A DNA stretch of 64,000 bases from Prevotella sp. (lineage in GTDB: Bacteria; Bacteroidota; Bacteroidia; Bacteroidales; Bacteroidaceae). Position 1 is the first letter of the stretch. Each line of letters begins with the position of its first letter. Of the stretch, positions 32,512 through 39,912 are shown one piece after another. The position numbers were made by a program, and so were the translations under genes. The notes under the pieces are model-generated. The model searched no databases. It had not been told where the DNA came from and worked only from the letters and a program-made list of their open reading frames with translations. Where the stretch lies: positions 62,001-126,000 of the forward strand of contig JAEEQH010000003.1 in NCBI GenBank assembly GCA_016285245.1. Direction: 5' to 3'.

Positions 32512-33495
32512 TTAGCGGAAGAGGCGGCGGCAGTCCTCAAGGATCTCGATGACCTCCTCCTCGGTCTCGGCGCGCAACAAACGGATGCGCGTGGGGCGGA
32601 AGTTCGGGATACCCTTGAACAGCGGGGTGGCCGCCAAGTGGCGGCGTGTATGGAGGATGCCGCGTTTCACCGCCATCGACGGTGTCTCGTTGGGCCGTAG
32701 ACTCGCGGAGATACGTTCGATGTTGATGCGTAGCTGCTGTTTGAGGATGTCGATCTTCTCGTCGGCGGTGAGCTGCTCGCGTGAGAAGAGCCAGGGACAG
32801 CCGAAGGTGGCACGGCCTATCATCACCGCATCGACGCCATAGGTGTCGAAGGCACGGTCGGCATCGTCGAGGGACGTGATGTCGCCATTGCCTATGATGG
32901 GGATGGTGATGCGGGGGTTACGCTTCACCTCGCCGATGAGTGTCCAGTCGGCCTGGCCGGTATACATCTGCGAGCGCGTGCGGCCGTGGATGGTCAGCGC
33001 CTTGATGCCACAGTCCTGCAGCTGTTCGGCGAGGGTGGTGATGATGAGCTGCTCGTGGTTCCAGCCCAGACGCGTCTTCGCCGTCACTGGCAGACGGACG
33101 GCGTCGACGACCTTCCGTGTGATCTCCAGCATCTTCGGGATGTCTTGCAGCATCCCGGCGCCGGCACCCTTTCCCGCCACCTTCTTTACGGGACAGCCGA
33201 AGTTCAGGTCGATGACGTCGGGACCCGCCTGCTCGACAATCTTCGCCGCCTCGACCATCGCGTCGACGTCGCGGCCGTAGATCTGGATGCCTACGGGTCG
33301 CTCCTCGTCGCTGATGGTCAGCTTCCTGACGGTCGAGCTGACGTCGCGTATCAGCGCCTCGGCCGACACAAACTCCGTGTAGACCATTGCCGCCCCGAAA
33401 CGCTTGCACAGCATCCGGAACCCGATGTCCGTCACGTCCTCCATGGGAGCCAGAAACAACGGGCGCTCCCCAAACTCTATCTCTCCTATCTTCAT
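32512..33495 (-). CDS. tRNA-dihydrouridine synthase (DusB-like)
   Basis: FMN enzyme reducing uridines in tRNA D-loops. The 327-residue protein begins FGERPLFLAPMEDVTDIGFR, the family N-terminus that binds FMN, has the catalytic Cys in NFGCPVKKVAGKGAGAG, KTRLGW, and TIHGRTRSQMYTG followed by IPIIGNGDI. Length fits DusB/NifR3 proteins; which uridine is modified cannot be told. It lies 14 bases downstream of rmuC on the same strand and is probably co-transcribed with it. Its 3' end abuts element E4. Confidence 0.93.
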   Translation of the reverse strand: MKIGEIEFGERPLFLAPMEDVTDIGFRMLCKRFGAAMVYTEFVSAEALIRDVSSTVRKLTISDEERPVGIQIYGRDVDAMVEAAKIVEQAGPDVIDLNFGCPVKKVAGKGAGAGMLQDIPKMLEITRKVVDAVRLPVTAKTRLGWNHEQLIITTLAEQLQDCGIKALTIHGRTRSQMYTGQADWTLIGEVKRNPRITIPIIGNGDITSLDDADRAFDTYGVDAVMIGRATFGCPWLFSREQLTADEKIDILKQQLRINIERISASLRPNETPSMAVKRGILHTRRHLAATPLFKGIPNFRPTRIRLLRAETEEEVIEILEDCRRLFR

Positions 33496-33509
33496 TCCTA
33501 ACTTATGTT

Positions 33510-34886
33510 TTATTCTTCTATAAACAGTCCCTCGTCCATGTCCGCCAGCGGTTTCTTCTTCTTGTTCTCCCGGGCACCGGCCTTCAGCAGGTTACGGGCG
33601 GCGGTGATGATGCTCGGTCCGCCCTCGGCGGTGGTGATCTTCAGGCGGTTCATCTTCTTCAGCGTTTCGTTCATCGCCGTCTCGACGTCAGCAAAGCGGG
33701 TGCCGAAGTCCTGCACGCGGTCGATGACGGTGTTTGCTGCGTCCATCATCGCCTGTTGGTTCGTCAGCTGGCGCACCTGTGTCCACATCATCTCCAGCAC
33801 ACGGAGGTTCATGTACATCGTCTGTGGCCCGAGGATCATCACCCCCTCGTCGTAGGCCTCGCGCCAGAGGGTGCTGTCGTTGAGCAGGGCGAGGTTCAGC
33901 GCCCCCTCGATGGGCACATACATGATGGCGAAGTTCAGACGGTTGTAGCCCTCGGGCAGGTAGCGGGTGTACTCCTTACGTGCCAGCCGTCGCACCTGTG
34001 CGCGGACGCTCTCGAGGTGGGCCTTGAGGTAGGCACTCTTCTCCGGCGTGCCGTCCTCGGCGTTCATGTAACGCTCGTAGTCGGTGAGCGACATCTTCGC
34101 GTCGACAACGACATGGCGGTTGTTCGGGAAGTGGAGGATGAAGTCGGGCACCAGGCCCTTGCCGTCGTCGCCACGCAGGCCGTGGCCGGCCTTGTCGCGC
34201 AGCGTCTCCTGGGTATCGAACTGCTCGCCCTCGTGGAGGTCGAGGTCCTCGAGGAGCTGCTTCAGCTTCAGCTCGCCGAAGTTGCCCTGCACCTTCACCT
34301 CGCCGGTGAGGGCACGTGTCAACCGATCGGCGGTCTCGCCGATGGCGGCGCTACGCTCCATGTTCACCTTGATGGTCTCGTCGAGGCGTGTCAGCGCCTC
34401 CGCCTGCTGCTGCTTCGTCTTGTCCAGCGCCTCCTGCATATCCTTCAGACTGCGCTGCAGGGGGTCGATGATCTTCGACACCTGCTCGCGGTTACGCTCG
34501 CCGAGCTCCTCCTGACGCATCTTCAGCACCTTCTCCGACGTCGTCTGCATCTGCTCACGGATGAGGTCGAGCTGCGTCTTCACCTGCTCCTCGTTCATCT
34601 TACGCAGCGTCGCCAGCTGCTGCTCGTACTGCTGGCGCGTCTCCGTCAGACGGCCTTCAAAGTCCGTCTTCTGCGTCGACAGCTGCTGCTCGTAACCCTG
34701 GCGGGTGTCTGTCAGCTGCTGCTCGTAGTGGTCGCGCTGTGCGACGATCTGTCGGGCGTTGTTCTCGGCGGTGTTCCGCTGTACGTCACGCTCCGCCTTC
34801 AGCTTCATGACGAAGTAGGCGGCCACCACCGCCGCTACTATCGCAGCGACGGCTATCACGGTAATCAGTACAAGGTATGTGTTCAT
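33510..34886 (-). CDS. rmuC: DNA recombination protein RmuC
   Basis: RmuC family, a PD-(D/E)XK-type predicted nuclease limiting inversions at short repeats. Start at 34886 gives MNTYLVLITVIAVAAIVAAVVAAYFV, a single N-terminal TM, then a long coiled coil (about 30-190) and the conserved core GNFGELKLKQLLED, PDFILHFPNNRHVVVDAKMSLTDYERYM (Asp and Lys of the nuclease fold) and MYVPIEGALNLAL. 458 residues, normal. The upstream region is shared with divergent rsmA; both have full consensus promoters. Its presence in a window so rich in short inverted repeats is notable but may be coincidence. Confidence 0.94.
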   Translation of the reverse strand: MNTYLVLITVIAVAAIVAAVVAAYFVMKLKAERDVQRNTAENNARQIVAQRDHYEQQLTDTRQGYEQQLSTQKTDFEGRLTETRQQYEQQLATLRKMNEEQVKTQLDLIREQMQTTSEKVLKMRQEELGERNREQVSKIIDPLQRSLKDMQEALDKTKQQQAEALTRLDETIKVNMERSAAIGETADRLTRALTGEVKVQGNFGELKLKQLLEDLDLHEGEQFDTQETLRDKAGHGLRGDDGKGLVPDFILHFPNNRHVVVDAKMSLTDYERYMNAEDGTPEKSAYLKAHLESVRAQVRRLARKEYTRYLPEGYNRLNFAIMYVPIEGALNLALLNDSTLWREAYDEGVMILGPQTMYMNLRVLEMMWTQVRQLTNQQAMMDAANTVIDRVQDFGTRFADVETAMNETLKKMNRLKITTAEGGPSIITAARNLLKAGARENKKKKPLADMDEGLFIEE

Positions 34887-34895
34887 AATTGAGCA

Positions 34896-34926
34896 CAAAG
34901 ATACGAAAAGTCGAGCACAAAACAAA
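34896..34926 (-). promoter_or_regulatory. rmuC-dus promoter
   Basis: Minus strand -33 TTTG (34923-34926), 19-base spacer, -7 TATCTTTG (34896-34903), ending nine bases before the rmuC ATG. Confidence 0.75.
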
Positions 34927-34962
34927 GGAACACACCACGAATTACACTAATTTCACGAATTA

Positions 34963-34994
34963 TTTGGTGTTTTCCCCGTTTAATCGTATCTTTG
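34963..34994 (+). promoter_or_regulatory. rsmA promoter
   Basis: -33 TTTG (34963-34966), 20-base spacer, -7 TATCTTTG (34987-34994). It is back to back with the rmuC promoter. Confidence 0.8.
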
Positions 34995-35016
34995 CAATCG
35001 ATTAATGTATGAGAAG

Positions 35017-35922
35017 ATGAAGCAAGTACGCCCGAAGAAACACCTGGGACAACATTTCCTCGTTGACCTGAACATCGCCCGCCGCATCGCCGACACCGTC
35101 GATACACCGTTCCCCGAACTACCCGTCCTCGAGGTAGGCCCCGGCATGGGCGTCATGACACAGTACCTCCTCGAGAAACCACGCCCCTTGAAGGTCGTGG
35201 AGATAGACCGCGAGTCCGTGGCGTATCTCAGGGAGCATTTTTCGGCTTTTTCGAGGAACGAGGAAGGAGGAACGAGGAAGGAGGATAGTCTTTCCCCTGA
35301 TTTTGAGAGGAAAGAGGAGAGAGGAGAGAGGAGAGAGGAAAGTTTAAGGGCGGAAGAGAGACTGATTGAGGGGGACTTCCTGCGGTTGGACCTCAGCGAG
35401 GTGTTTGGCGGCCAGCAGTTCGTGCTGACAGGCAACTACCCGTACGACATCTCCTCGCAGATCTTCTTCCATATGCTCGACTACCGCGACATCATCCCCT
35501 GCTGTACGGGGATGATCCAGCATGAGGTGGCTCTGCGTCTGGCGGCGAAGCCCGGCAACAAGCAGTACGGCGTCCTCTCCGTCCTCATGCAGGCGTGGTA
35601 CGACGTTGAGTACCTCTTCACCGTCGAGCCCGACGTCTTCAATCCACCGCCAAAGGTGCGCAGCGCCGTCATACGCATGACGCGCAACGCCACCCAGGAC
35701 CTTGGCTGTGACCCGCAGCTCTTCCGCCGCGTCGTCAAGGCCGTCTTCAACCAGCGCCGCAAGATGCTCCGCGTCTCCCTGCGCCAGCTGCTGCCGGACG
35801 TGGCAGCCATCAATGGCGGCGGCAGTTCCTCATTAGGAGCCATCGACCTCACCCGCCGTCCCGAGCAGCTCTCCGTCCAGGAGTTCGTCCAGCTGACGAA
35901 CGCGGTTGCCGCCTCTCTATAA
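35017..35922 (+). CDS. rsmA: 16S rRNA (adenine1518/1519-N6) dimethyltransferase
   Basis: KsgA/RsmA methylates two adenosines in helix 45 of 16S rRNA with S-adenosylmethionine. Marks are RPKKHLGQHFLVD, SAM motif I VLEVGPGMGVMT (about 37-48), VVEIDRESV, the catalytic NYPYDISS (140-147) and FNPPPKVRSAVIRM. ATG 35017 gives MKQVRPKK, the usual start; an in-frame ATG at 35005 would add four residues. Residues about 78-115 (SRNEEGGTRKEDSLSPDFERKEERGERREES) are foreign, translated from a GAGGAACGAGG/GAGAGAGG satellite between the LREHF helix and the IEGDFLRLDL strand. The frame and all catalytic motifs are intact. The RAYT gene starts three bases after its stop. Confidence 0.94.
   Translation: MKQVRPKKHLGQHFLVDLNIARRIADTVDTPFPELPVLEVGPGMGVMTQYLLEKPRPLKVVEIDRESVAYLREHFSAFSRNEEGGTRKEDSLSPDFERKEERGERREESLRAEERLIEGDFLRLDLSEVFGGQQFVLTGNYPYDISSQIFFHMLDYRDIIPCCTGMIQHEVALRLAAKPGNKQYGVLSVLMQAWYDVEYLFTVEPDVFNPPPKVRSAVIRMTRNATQDLGCDPQLFRRVVKAVFNQRRKMLRVSLRQLLPDVAAINGGGSSSLGAIDLTRRPEQLSVQEFVQLTNAVAASL
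35253..35345 (+). repeat. GAGGAACGAGGAA-type satellite inside rsmA
   Basis: CGAGGAACGAGGAAGGAGGA units followed by GAGAGAGGAGAGAGG units. In-frame coding insertion, same family as in lpxB and the flippase gene. Confidence 0.85.
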
Positions 35923-35925
35923 GCC

Positions 35926-37029
35926 ATGGACAAGGAAGCCTTCGAGAAGCACCGCCCCTATGCCGGCGAGGCCAAGCCATCAATGCTCCGCCGGCGCATA
36001 GGCCATGACTACGGCTCCCGCTGCGTCTACCTCGTGACGATGACCATCGAAGGCCGCCGCCCGTTGCTAGGCACCCTCATTGGTAGTCCCGACGCACCGG
36101 CCGGCAGCGCCGACGCGCCGCACGTCGAGCTCACGCCCCTCGGCGAGCGCGTTCGGCAGGTATGGATGAACAATGAGCGCGTCTACAAGGGCGTCTCCAT
36201 CATCGCCACCACCATCATGCCCGACCATCTCCACGGCATCCTCTTCTTCAAGGAGGACGCCGGCGTCACCCTCGGCACCGTCATCAAGGGCTTCAAGGCC
36301 GGCTGCAACAAAGCCTACCGGGAGCTGCAGGGGCAGCAACAGCCGCCACTACAGCCGCCACACGGTGGCGGCATAGAGAGACGGCCGCCGTCGGTCTATG
36401 CTGGCACCTCGTGCCAGCCCCAAGGCCGGCGCCAGCCGCAGGAGAAGCGCGACCGCGAGCACGGCTACCTCTGGTCTCCGAACTATAACGACCACATCCT
36501 TGAGGGCGGCGGAGAGCTGCAGCGCTGGAAGGACTACCTGCGTGACAACCCGCTGCGCCTGGCTATCCGCCGTGCCCACCGCGAATACTTCCGCGTCCGC
36601 TTCGACGTCACCGTCGCCGGCCGCACCTACGCCGCCATCGGCAACCGCTTCCTGCTGAACTATCCGCAGAAGGAGGCGGTGCAGTGCTCCCGGAGCCTGA
36701 CTCCCGAGGCGGTGACTGCGGAGGTGGAGAAGCTGATGGAGAAAGCACGGAAGGGCGTGGTGCTGGTGTCACCGTCGATCTCCGACGGCGAGAAGGCGGT
36801 GATGGACGCCGCCCTACAGGAGCATAAGCCTTTGATTTTCCTGACGGCCGACGGCTTCAATGAGTACTCACGGCCTGGCAACCGCTACTACGAGGCCTGT
36901 GCCGCCGGTCTCTTCCTGATGCTCGCCCCATGGCCGCACAACAACCGCGAGACACGACTAACGAGACAGATGTGCCTGGAGCTGAACGCTATGGCTAAGG
37001 AGGTTGCAGAGGAGTACGTCTTCTCTTGA
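35926..37029 (+). CDS. RAYT-like Y1 (HUH) transposase with C-terminal DprA/SLOG-like domain
   Basis: A 367-residue protein. The N-terminal half is a REP-associated tyrosine transposase: VYLVTMTIEGRRPLLG, the HUH motif PDHLHGILFF with His101 and His103, and YLWSPNYNDHILEGGGELQRWKDYLRDNP with the likely nucleophile Tyr187. The C-terminal part (about 240-340: KGVVLVSPSISDGEKAVMDAA, KPLIFLTADGF, YYEACAAGLFLMLAPW) looks like a Rossmann-type SLOG fold as in DprA; this is inference from pattern. Residues about 140-166 are encoded by two inverted REP copies lying in the gene. Y1 transposases are usually 130-250 residues. It is three bases behind rsmA and converges on dprA across REP copy j. Confidence 0.8.
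   Translation: MDKEAFEKHRPYAGEAKPSMLRRRIGHDYGSRCVYLVTMTIEGRRPLLGTLIGSPDAPAGSADAPHVELTPLGERVRQVWMNNERVYKGVSIIATTIMPDHLHGILFFKEDAGVTLGTVIKGFKAGCNKAYRELQGQQQPPLQPPHGGGIERRPPSVYAGTSCQPQGRRQPQEKRDREHGYLWSPNYNDHILEGGGELQRWKDYLRDNPLRLAIRRAHREYFRVRFDVTVAGRTYAAIGNRFLLNYPQKEAVQCSRSLTPEAVTAEVEKLMEKARKGVVLVSPSISDGEKAVMDAALQEHKPLIFLTADGFNEYSRPGNRYYEACAAGLFLMLAPWPHNNRETRLTRQMCLELNAMAKEVAEEYVFS
36354..36418. repeat. Inverted REP pair (copies h, i) inside the RAYT gene
   Basis: Copy h in minus orientation: GCCGCCAC ACG GTGGCGGC then CATAGAGAG (36354-36380). Copy i in plus orientation: GGTCTATGCTGGCACCTCGT then GCCAGC (36394-36418). The two are divergent with a 14-base spacer, a REPIN/BIME-like arrangement. 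Stem bases differ between copies but pair in each. Confidence 0.85.
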
Positions 37030-37043
37030 ACCACCCCCAGGGA

Positions 37044-37068
37044 GCCGCCACACGGTGGCGGCATAGAA
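37044..37068 (-). repeat. REP-like palindrome, copy j (convergent RAYT-dprA gap)
   Basis: GCCGCCACACGGTGGCGGC then ATAGA: minus orientation, perfect 8-bp stem with ACG loop, 15 bases after the RAYT stop and 16 before the dprA stop. Confidence 0.88.
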
Positions 37069-37083
37069 AAACACAAGGAAAAA

Positions 37084-38211
37084 CTACATCAGCAGATGGT
37101 ACGTGCCACCGGCGAGGGGACGGACGATGCCCTTCAGCTCGAGTGAGAAGAGGAGGGCGGTAAGCTCGCCGATGGGGATGTCCGTGCGGACGCTGAGGAT
37201 GTTCAGCTGCAGGTCGTTGGTCTCGCTGAGGAGGGCGACAACGGCCTGCTCCTCGGGCGACAGATCGGGGAAGAGCTGGCGCTCGATGCCTTTGGCCTCG
37301 GTCTGCTGGCGCTGGGCGACGGTCTCCCAGCCCATCGACTCGACGAAGTCGTCGGCGGAGGTGATGAGGGCGGCGGTGTTGTTGCGTATCATGCGGTTGC
37401 AGCCCTCGCTGTAGGGCATACCCACGGCGCCGGGGAAGGCGAAGACGTCGCGGCCGTACTCCTGGGCGATGCGGCAGGTGATGAGTCCACCACCTTTGAT
37501 GGCGCTCTCGACGAGGACGGTGGCGTCGCTGATGCCCGCGACGATGCGGTTGCGCTGTCGGAAGTTGTTTGGCAGGGGCTCCGTCTGTGTCATGTACTCC
37601 GTGAGCAGTCCGCCGCGGCTGACCATCTCGGCAGCGGTGTCGCGGTGGCGGCTGGGGTAGATGGTGTCCAGACCGTGGGCCAGCACGCCGACGGTGTCGT
37701 AGCCCACGGCAAGGGCGTCGCGATGGGCACAGATGTCGACACCGTAGGCCAGTCCGCTGACGATGAGCACGTCGGGACAGAGCTCGTGGAGCCGGCTGAC
37801 GAAGCGGTGGATGAGATCCTGGCCGTAGGTGGTGCAACGGCGTGTGCCGACGATGTCGACGACGTGGCGGCAGTTCAGGTTGGCCGTACCTTTATAATAG
37901 AGCACGAGGGGCGCGTCCGGACAGTGGCGCAGCCGCTCGGGGTAGTCGTCGCTGCCGGGTGTCAGCGCCAGGATGTTGTGCTTTGTGATGAACGCCATCT
38001 CAGCCGCCGCCCTCTTCAGGGCGTCGTCCCAGTGGCGCAGCGCCTCGACAAGACGCGGCGAGCAGTCGCTGACGACGTCGCCGATGTCGTTGCGGTGCTC
38101 ATAGACCGCTGTGGCACTGCCCAGCGTCTGGTACAGCTGCAGGGCCATCGTCGCACTAATACCCGTCAGGCGTGTCAGCGCAAGGGCGTGGAAAATCTCT
38201 TCGCTTGTCAT
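37084..38211 (-). CDS. dprA: DNA processing protein DprA
   Basis: Loads RecA on incoming single-stranded DNA in natural transformation. The 375-residue protein has an N-terminal helix-hairpin-helix part (LTRLTGISATMALQLYQ), the Rossmann core VGTRRCTTYGQ, VSGLAYGVDICAHRDAL, GVLAHGLDTIYPSRHR, FRQRNRIVAGISDATVLVESAIKGGGLIT and VFAFPG, and a C-terminal winged-helix-like region (SPEEQAVVALLSETNDLQLNILS). Typical length. A consensus promoter at 38220-38250 is followed upstream by a second near copy at 38304-38334. The downstream neighbour on the other strand is the RAYT-like protein whose C-terminal domain may have a related fold. Confidence 0.95.
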   Translation of the reverse strand: MTSEEIFHALALTRLTGISATMALQLYQTLGSATAVYEHRNDIGDVVSDCSPRLVEALRHWDDALKRAAAEMAFITKHNILALTPGSDDYPERLRHCPDAPLVLYYKGTANLNCRHVVDIVGTRRCTTYGQDLIHRFVSRLHELCPDVLIVSGLAYGVDICAHRDALAVGYDTVGVLAHGLDTIYPSRHRDTAAEMVSRGGLLTEYMTQTEPLPNNFRQRNRIVAGISDATVLVESAIKGGGLITCRIAQEYGRDVFAFPGAVGMPYSEGCNRMIRNNTAALITSADDFVESMGWETVAQRQQTEAKGIERQLFPDLSPEEQAVVALLSETNDLQLNILSVRTDIPIGELTALLFSLELKGIVRPLAGGTYHLLM

Positions 38212-38219
38212 CTTGAGCG

Positions 38220-38250
38220 CAAAGTTACGAAAAGTTGAGGGCAGAACAAA
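38220..38250 (-). promoter_or_regulatory. dprA promoter
   Basis: Minus strand -33 TTTG (38247-38250), 19-base spacer, -7 TAACTTTG (38220-38227), eight bases before the ATG. Confidence 0.78.
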
Positions 38251-38303
38251 ATAAATTCATTTATTTTTTATGCCGAGACGGAGTAACTTCGCGACTTTTG
38301 TCG

Positions 38304-38334
38304 CAAAGTTACGAAAAGTTGAGAGCAAAACAAA
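38304..38334 (-). promoter_or_regulatory. Second copy of the dprA promoter segment
   Basis: CAAAGTTACGAAAAGTTGAG followed by AGCAAAACAAAA repeats the sequence at 38220-38252 with few changes, 84 bases further upstream, with the same -7 TAACTTTG and a -33 TTTG at 19 bases. It may be a tandem promoter or a decayed duplication. Confidence 0.6.
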
Positions 38335-38433
38335 AGAAATTATTCTTTTTTTTGACACGAACAAAAATCATTCACAAATCTGACACAAATGTTGGCGCTC
38401 AAAAAGAGATTTTCGAAAGATTTGCGTTAGATT

Positions 38434-38465
38434 TTTGTTCCATCATTTATTTTTTCGTAACTTTG
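38434..38465 (+). promoter_or_regulatory. dgt promoter
   Basis: -33 TTTG (38434-38437), 20-base spacer, -7 TAACTTTG (38458-38465), eight bases before the ATG. Confidence 0.78.
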
Positions 38466-38473
38466 CGCTTGCA

Positions 38474-39814
38474 ATGATGAACTGGCAACAACTTATATCG
38501 AACAAACGGCTGGGACAGGAGCAGCGCCACCCGGGCCGCCATGACGACCGGACGGAGTTCAAGCGCGACTACGACCGTCTGATCTTCTCGGCACCGTTCC
38601 GCCGCCTGCAGAACAAGACACAGGTGTTCCCGCTACCGGGGAGCATCTTCGTACATAACCGCTTGACACACTCCCTGGAGGTGGCCAGCGTCGGTATGTC
38701 GCTGGGCAACGACGTGGCGAGCCAGCTGATGGCTGCCGACGCGTCGCTGCGCGACACCCTCTTCCCGGAGATTGGACAGATTGTCGCCACGGCCTGTCTG
38801 GCCCACGACCTGGGAAACCCGCCCTTCGGCCATTCCGGCGAGAAGGCCATCCAGACATTCTTCACCGAAGGCCCGGGTAACGACCTGCAGCGCATGGTCA
38901 GCGGTGAGTTCTGGGACGACATCACCCGTTTCGAGGGTAATGCCAATGCCTTCCGTCTGCTGACCCATCAGTTTGAGGGACGGCGCCAGGGCGGCTTCGT
39001 CATGACCTACTCCATGCTCGCGAGTATCGTGAAGTACCCGTATGCTTCGTCGGCAGCATCGGCGAAGGGAAAGTTCGGCTTCTTCTGCTCCGAACGCGAT
39101 AACTACCGGAAAATTGCCGATGAATTGGGCATTTTTTGCGTTTCCAAGGCCGGCGAGCCGCTGCGCTACGTGCGTCATCCGCTGGTGTACCTCGTCGAGG
39201 CCGCCGACGATATCTGCTATGAGATCATGGACCTTGAGGACGCCCATAAGCTGAAGATCCTGAGCTTCGACGAGATTGCCTCGCTGCTGTTGCAGTTCTT
39301 TGAGGAGGCCGACCAGCGGCTCATCCTCCAGCGTATCGACGAGGAGGGCCTGACCGACGAGAACGAGAAGGTGGTGTATATGCGTGCCCGTGTCATAGGC
39401 CTGCTGGAACAGGAGTGTGTGCGGACGTTCGTTGCCAACGAACAGGCCATTCTCAGCGGCACCTTCGAGGGCAGTCTCATCAAGCACATCGCCCCGCGGC
39501 CGGCAGCGGCCTACCGTCGCTGTGCCGAGCTGTCGGCGGAACGCATTTACCGTAGCAAGGTGGTGCTCGACGTGGAGCTGTCGGGTTATAAGATCATGGA
39601 GACGCTGATGCAGCAGATGACCGAGGCTATCATGCACCCCGACCGCTACTACTCGCAGCAGCTCATAGGGCGTGTCAGCAGCCAGTATGCCATCCATGCC
39701 AAGGACCTGGAGACGCGCATCATGGCGGTCATCGACTATATCTCGGGCATGACTGACGTCTATGCCCTCGATGTCTATCAGAAGATTAATGGTATCTCCC
39801 TGCCGATTGTATAG
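38474..39814 (+). CDS. dgt: Deoxyguanosinetriphosphate triphosphohydrolase-like dNTPase
   Basis: HD-domain enzyme that splits dNTPs into deoxynucleoside and triphosphate. MMNWQQLISNKRLGQEQRH opens the 446-residue protein; then TEFKRDYDRLIFSAPFRRLQNKTQVFPL, HNRLTHSLEVASVG and CLAHDLGNPPFGHSGE with the HD metal pair, and YPYASS, EAADDICYEIMDLEDAHKL. Starts at 38474 because the -7 box lies eight bases upstream and the family starts here; the frame open from 38435 overlaps the promoter. The gene faces glsB across a 98-base gap filled with two REP copies. Confidence 0.94.
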   Translation: MMNWQQLISNKRLGQEQRHPGRHDDRTEFKRDYDRLIFSAPFRRLQNKTQVFPLPGSIFVHNRLTHSLEVASVGMSLGNDVASQLMAADASLRDTLFPEIGQIVATACLAHDLGNPPFGHSGEKAIQTFFTEGPGNDLQRMVSGEFWDDITRFEGNANAFRLLTHQFEGRRQGGFVMTYSMLASIVKYPYASSAASAKGKFGFFCSERDNYRKIADELGIFCVSKAGEPLRYVRHPLVYLVEAADDICYEIMDLEDAHKLKILSFDEIASLLLQFFEEADQRLILQRIDEEGLTDENEKVVYMRARVIGLLEQECVRTFVANEQAILSGTFEGSLIKHIAPRPAAAYRRCAELSAERIYRSKVVLDVELSGYKIMETLMQQMTEAIMHPDRYYSQQLIGRVSSQYAIHAKDLETRIMAVIDYISGMTDVYALDVYQKINGISLPIV

Positions 39815-39822
39815 GCGACGGG

Positions 39823-39898
39823 GCCGTCACACGGTGACGGCATAGGGGACGACAGAGGCGAAGAAGCGGGGGAGCCGTCACACGGTGACGGCATAGGG
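39823..39898 (-). repeat. Tandem REP pair (copies k, l) in dgt-glsB gap
   Basis: Two identical palindromes GCCGTCACACGGTGACGGC, each followed by ATAGGGGACGACAGAGGCG, at 39823-39848 and 39874-39898, a direct repeat with a 50-base period. Both in minus orientation in a convergent gap. Confidence 0.9.
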
Positions 39899-39912
39899 GA
39901 CGACAGAGGCGG

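Noticed and set aside
33387..34892. A 501-codon plus-strand frame opposite rmuC
   Set aside because: Overlaps both dus and rmuC in antisense; composition is that of a shadow.
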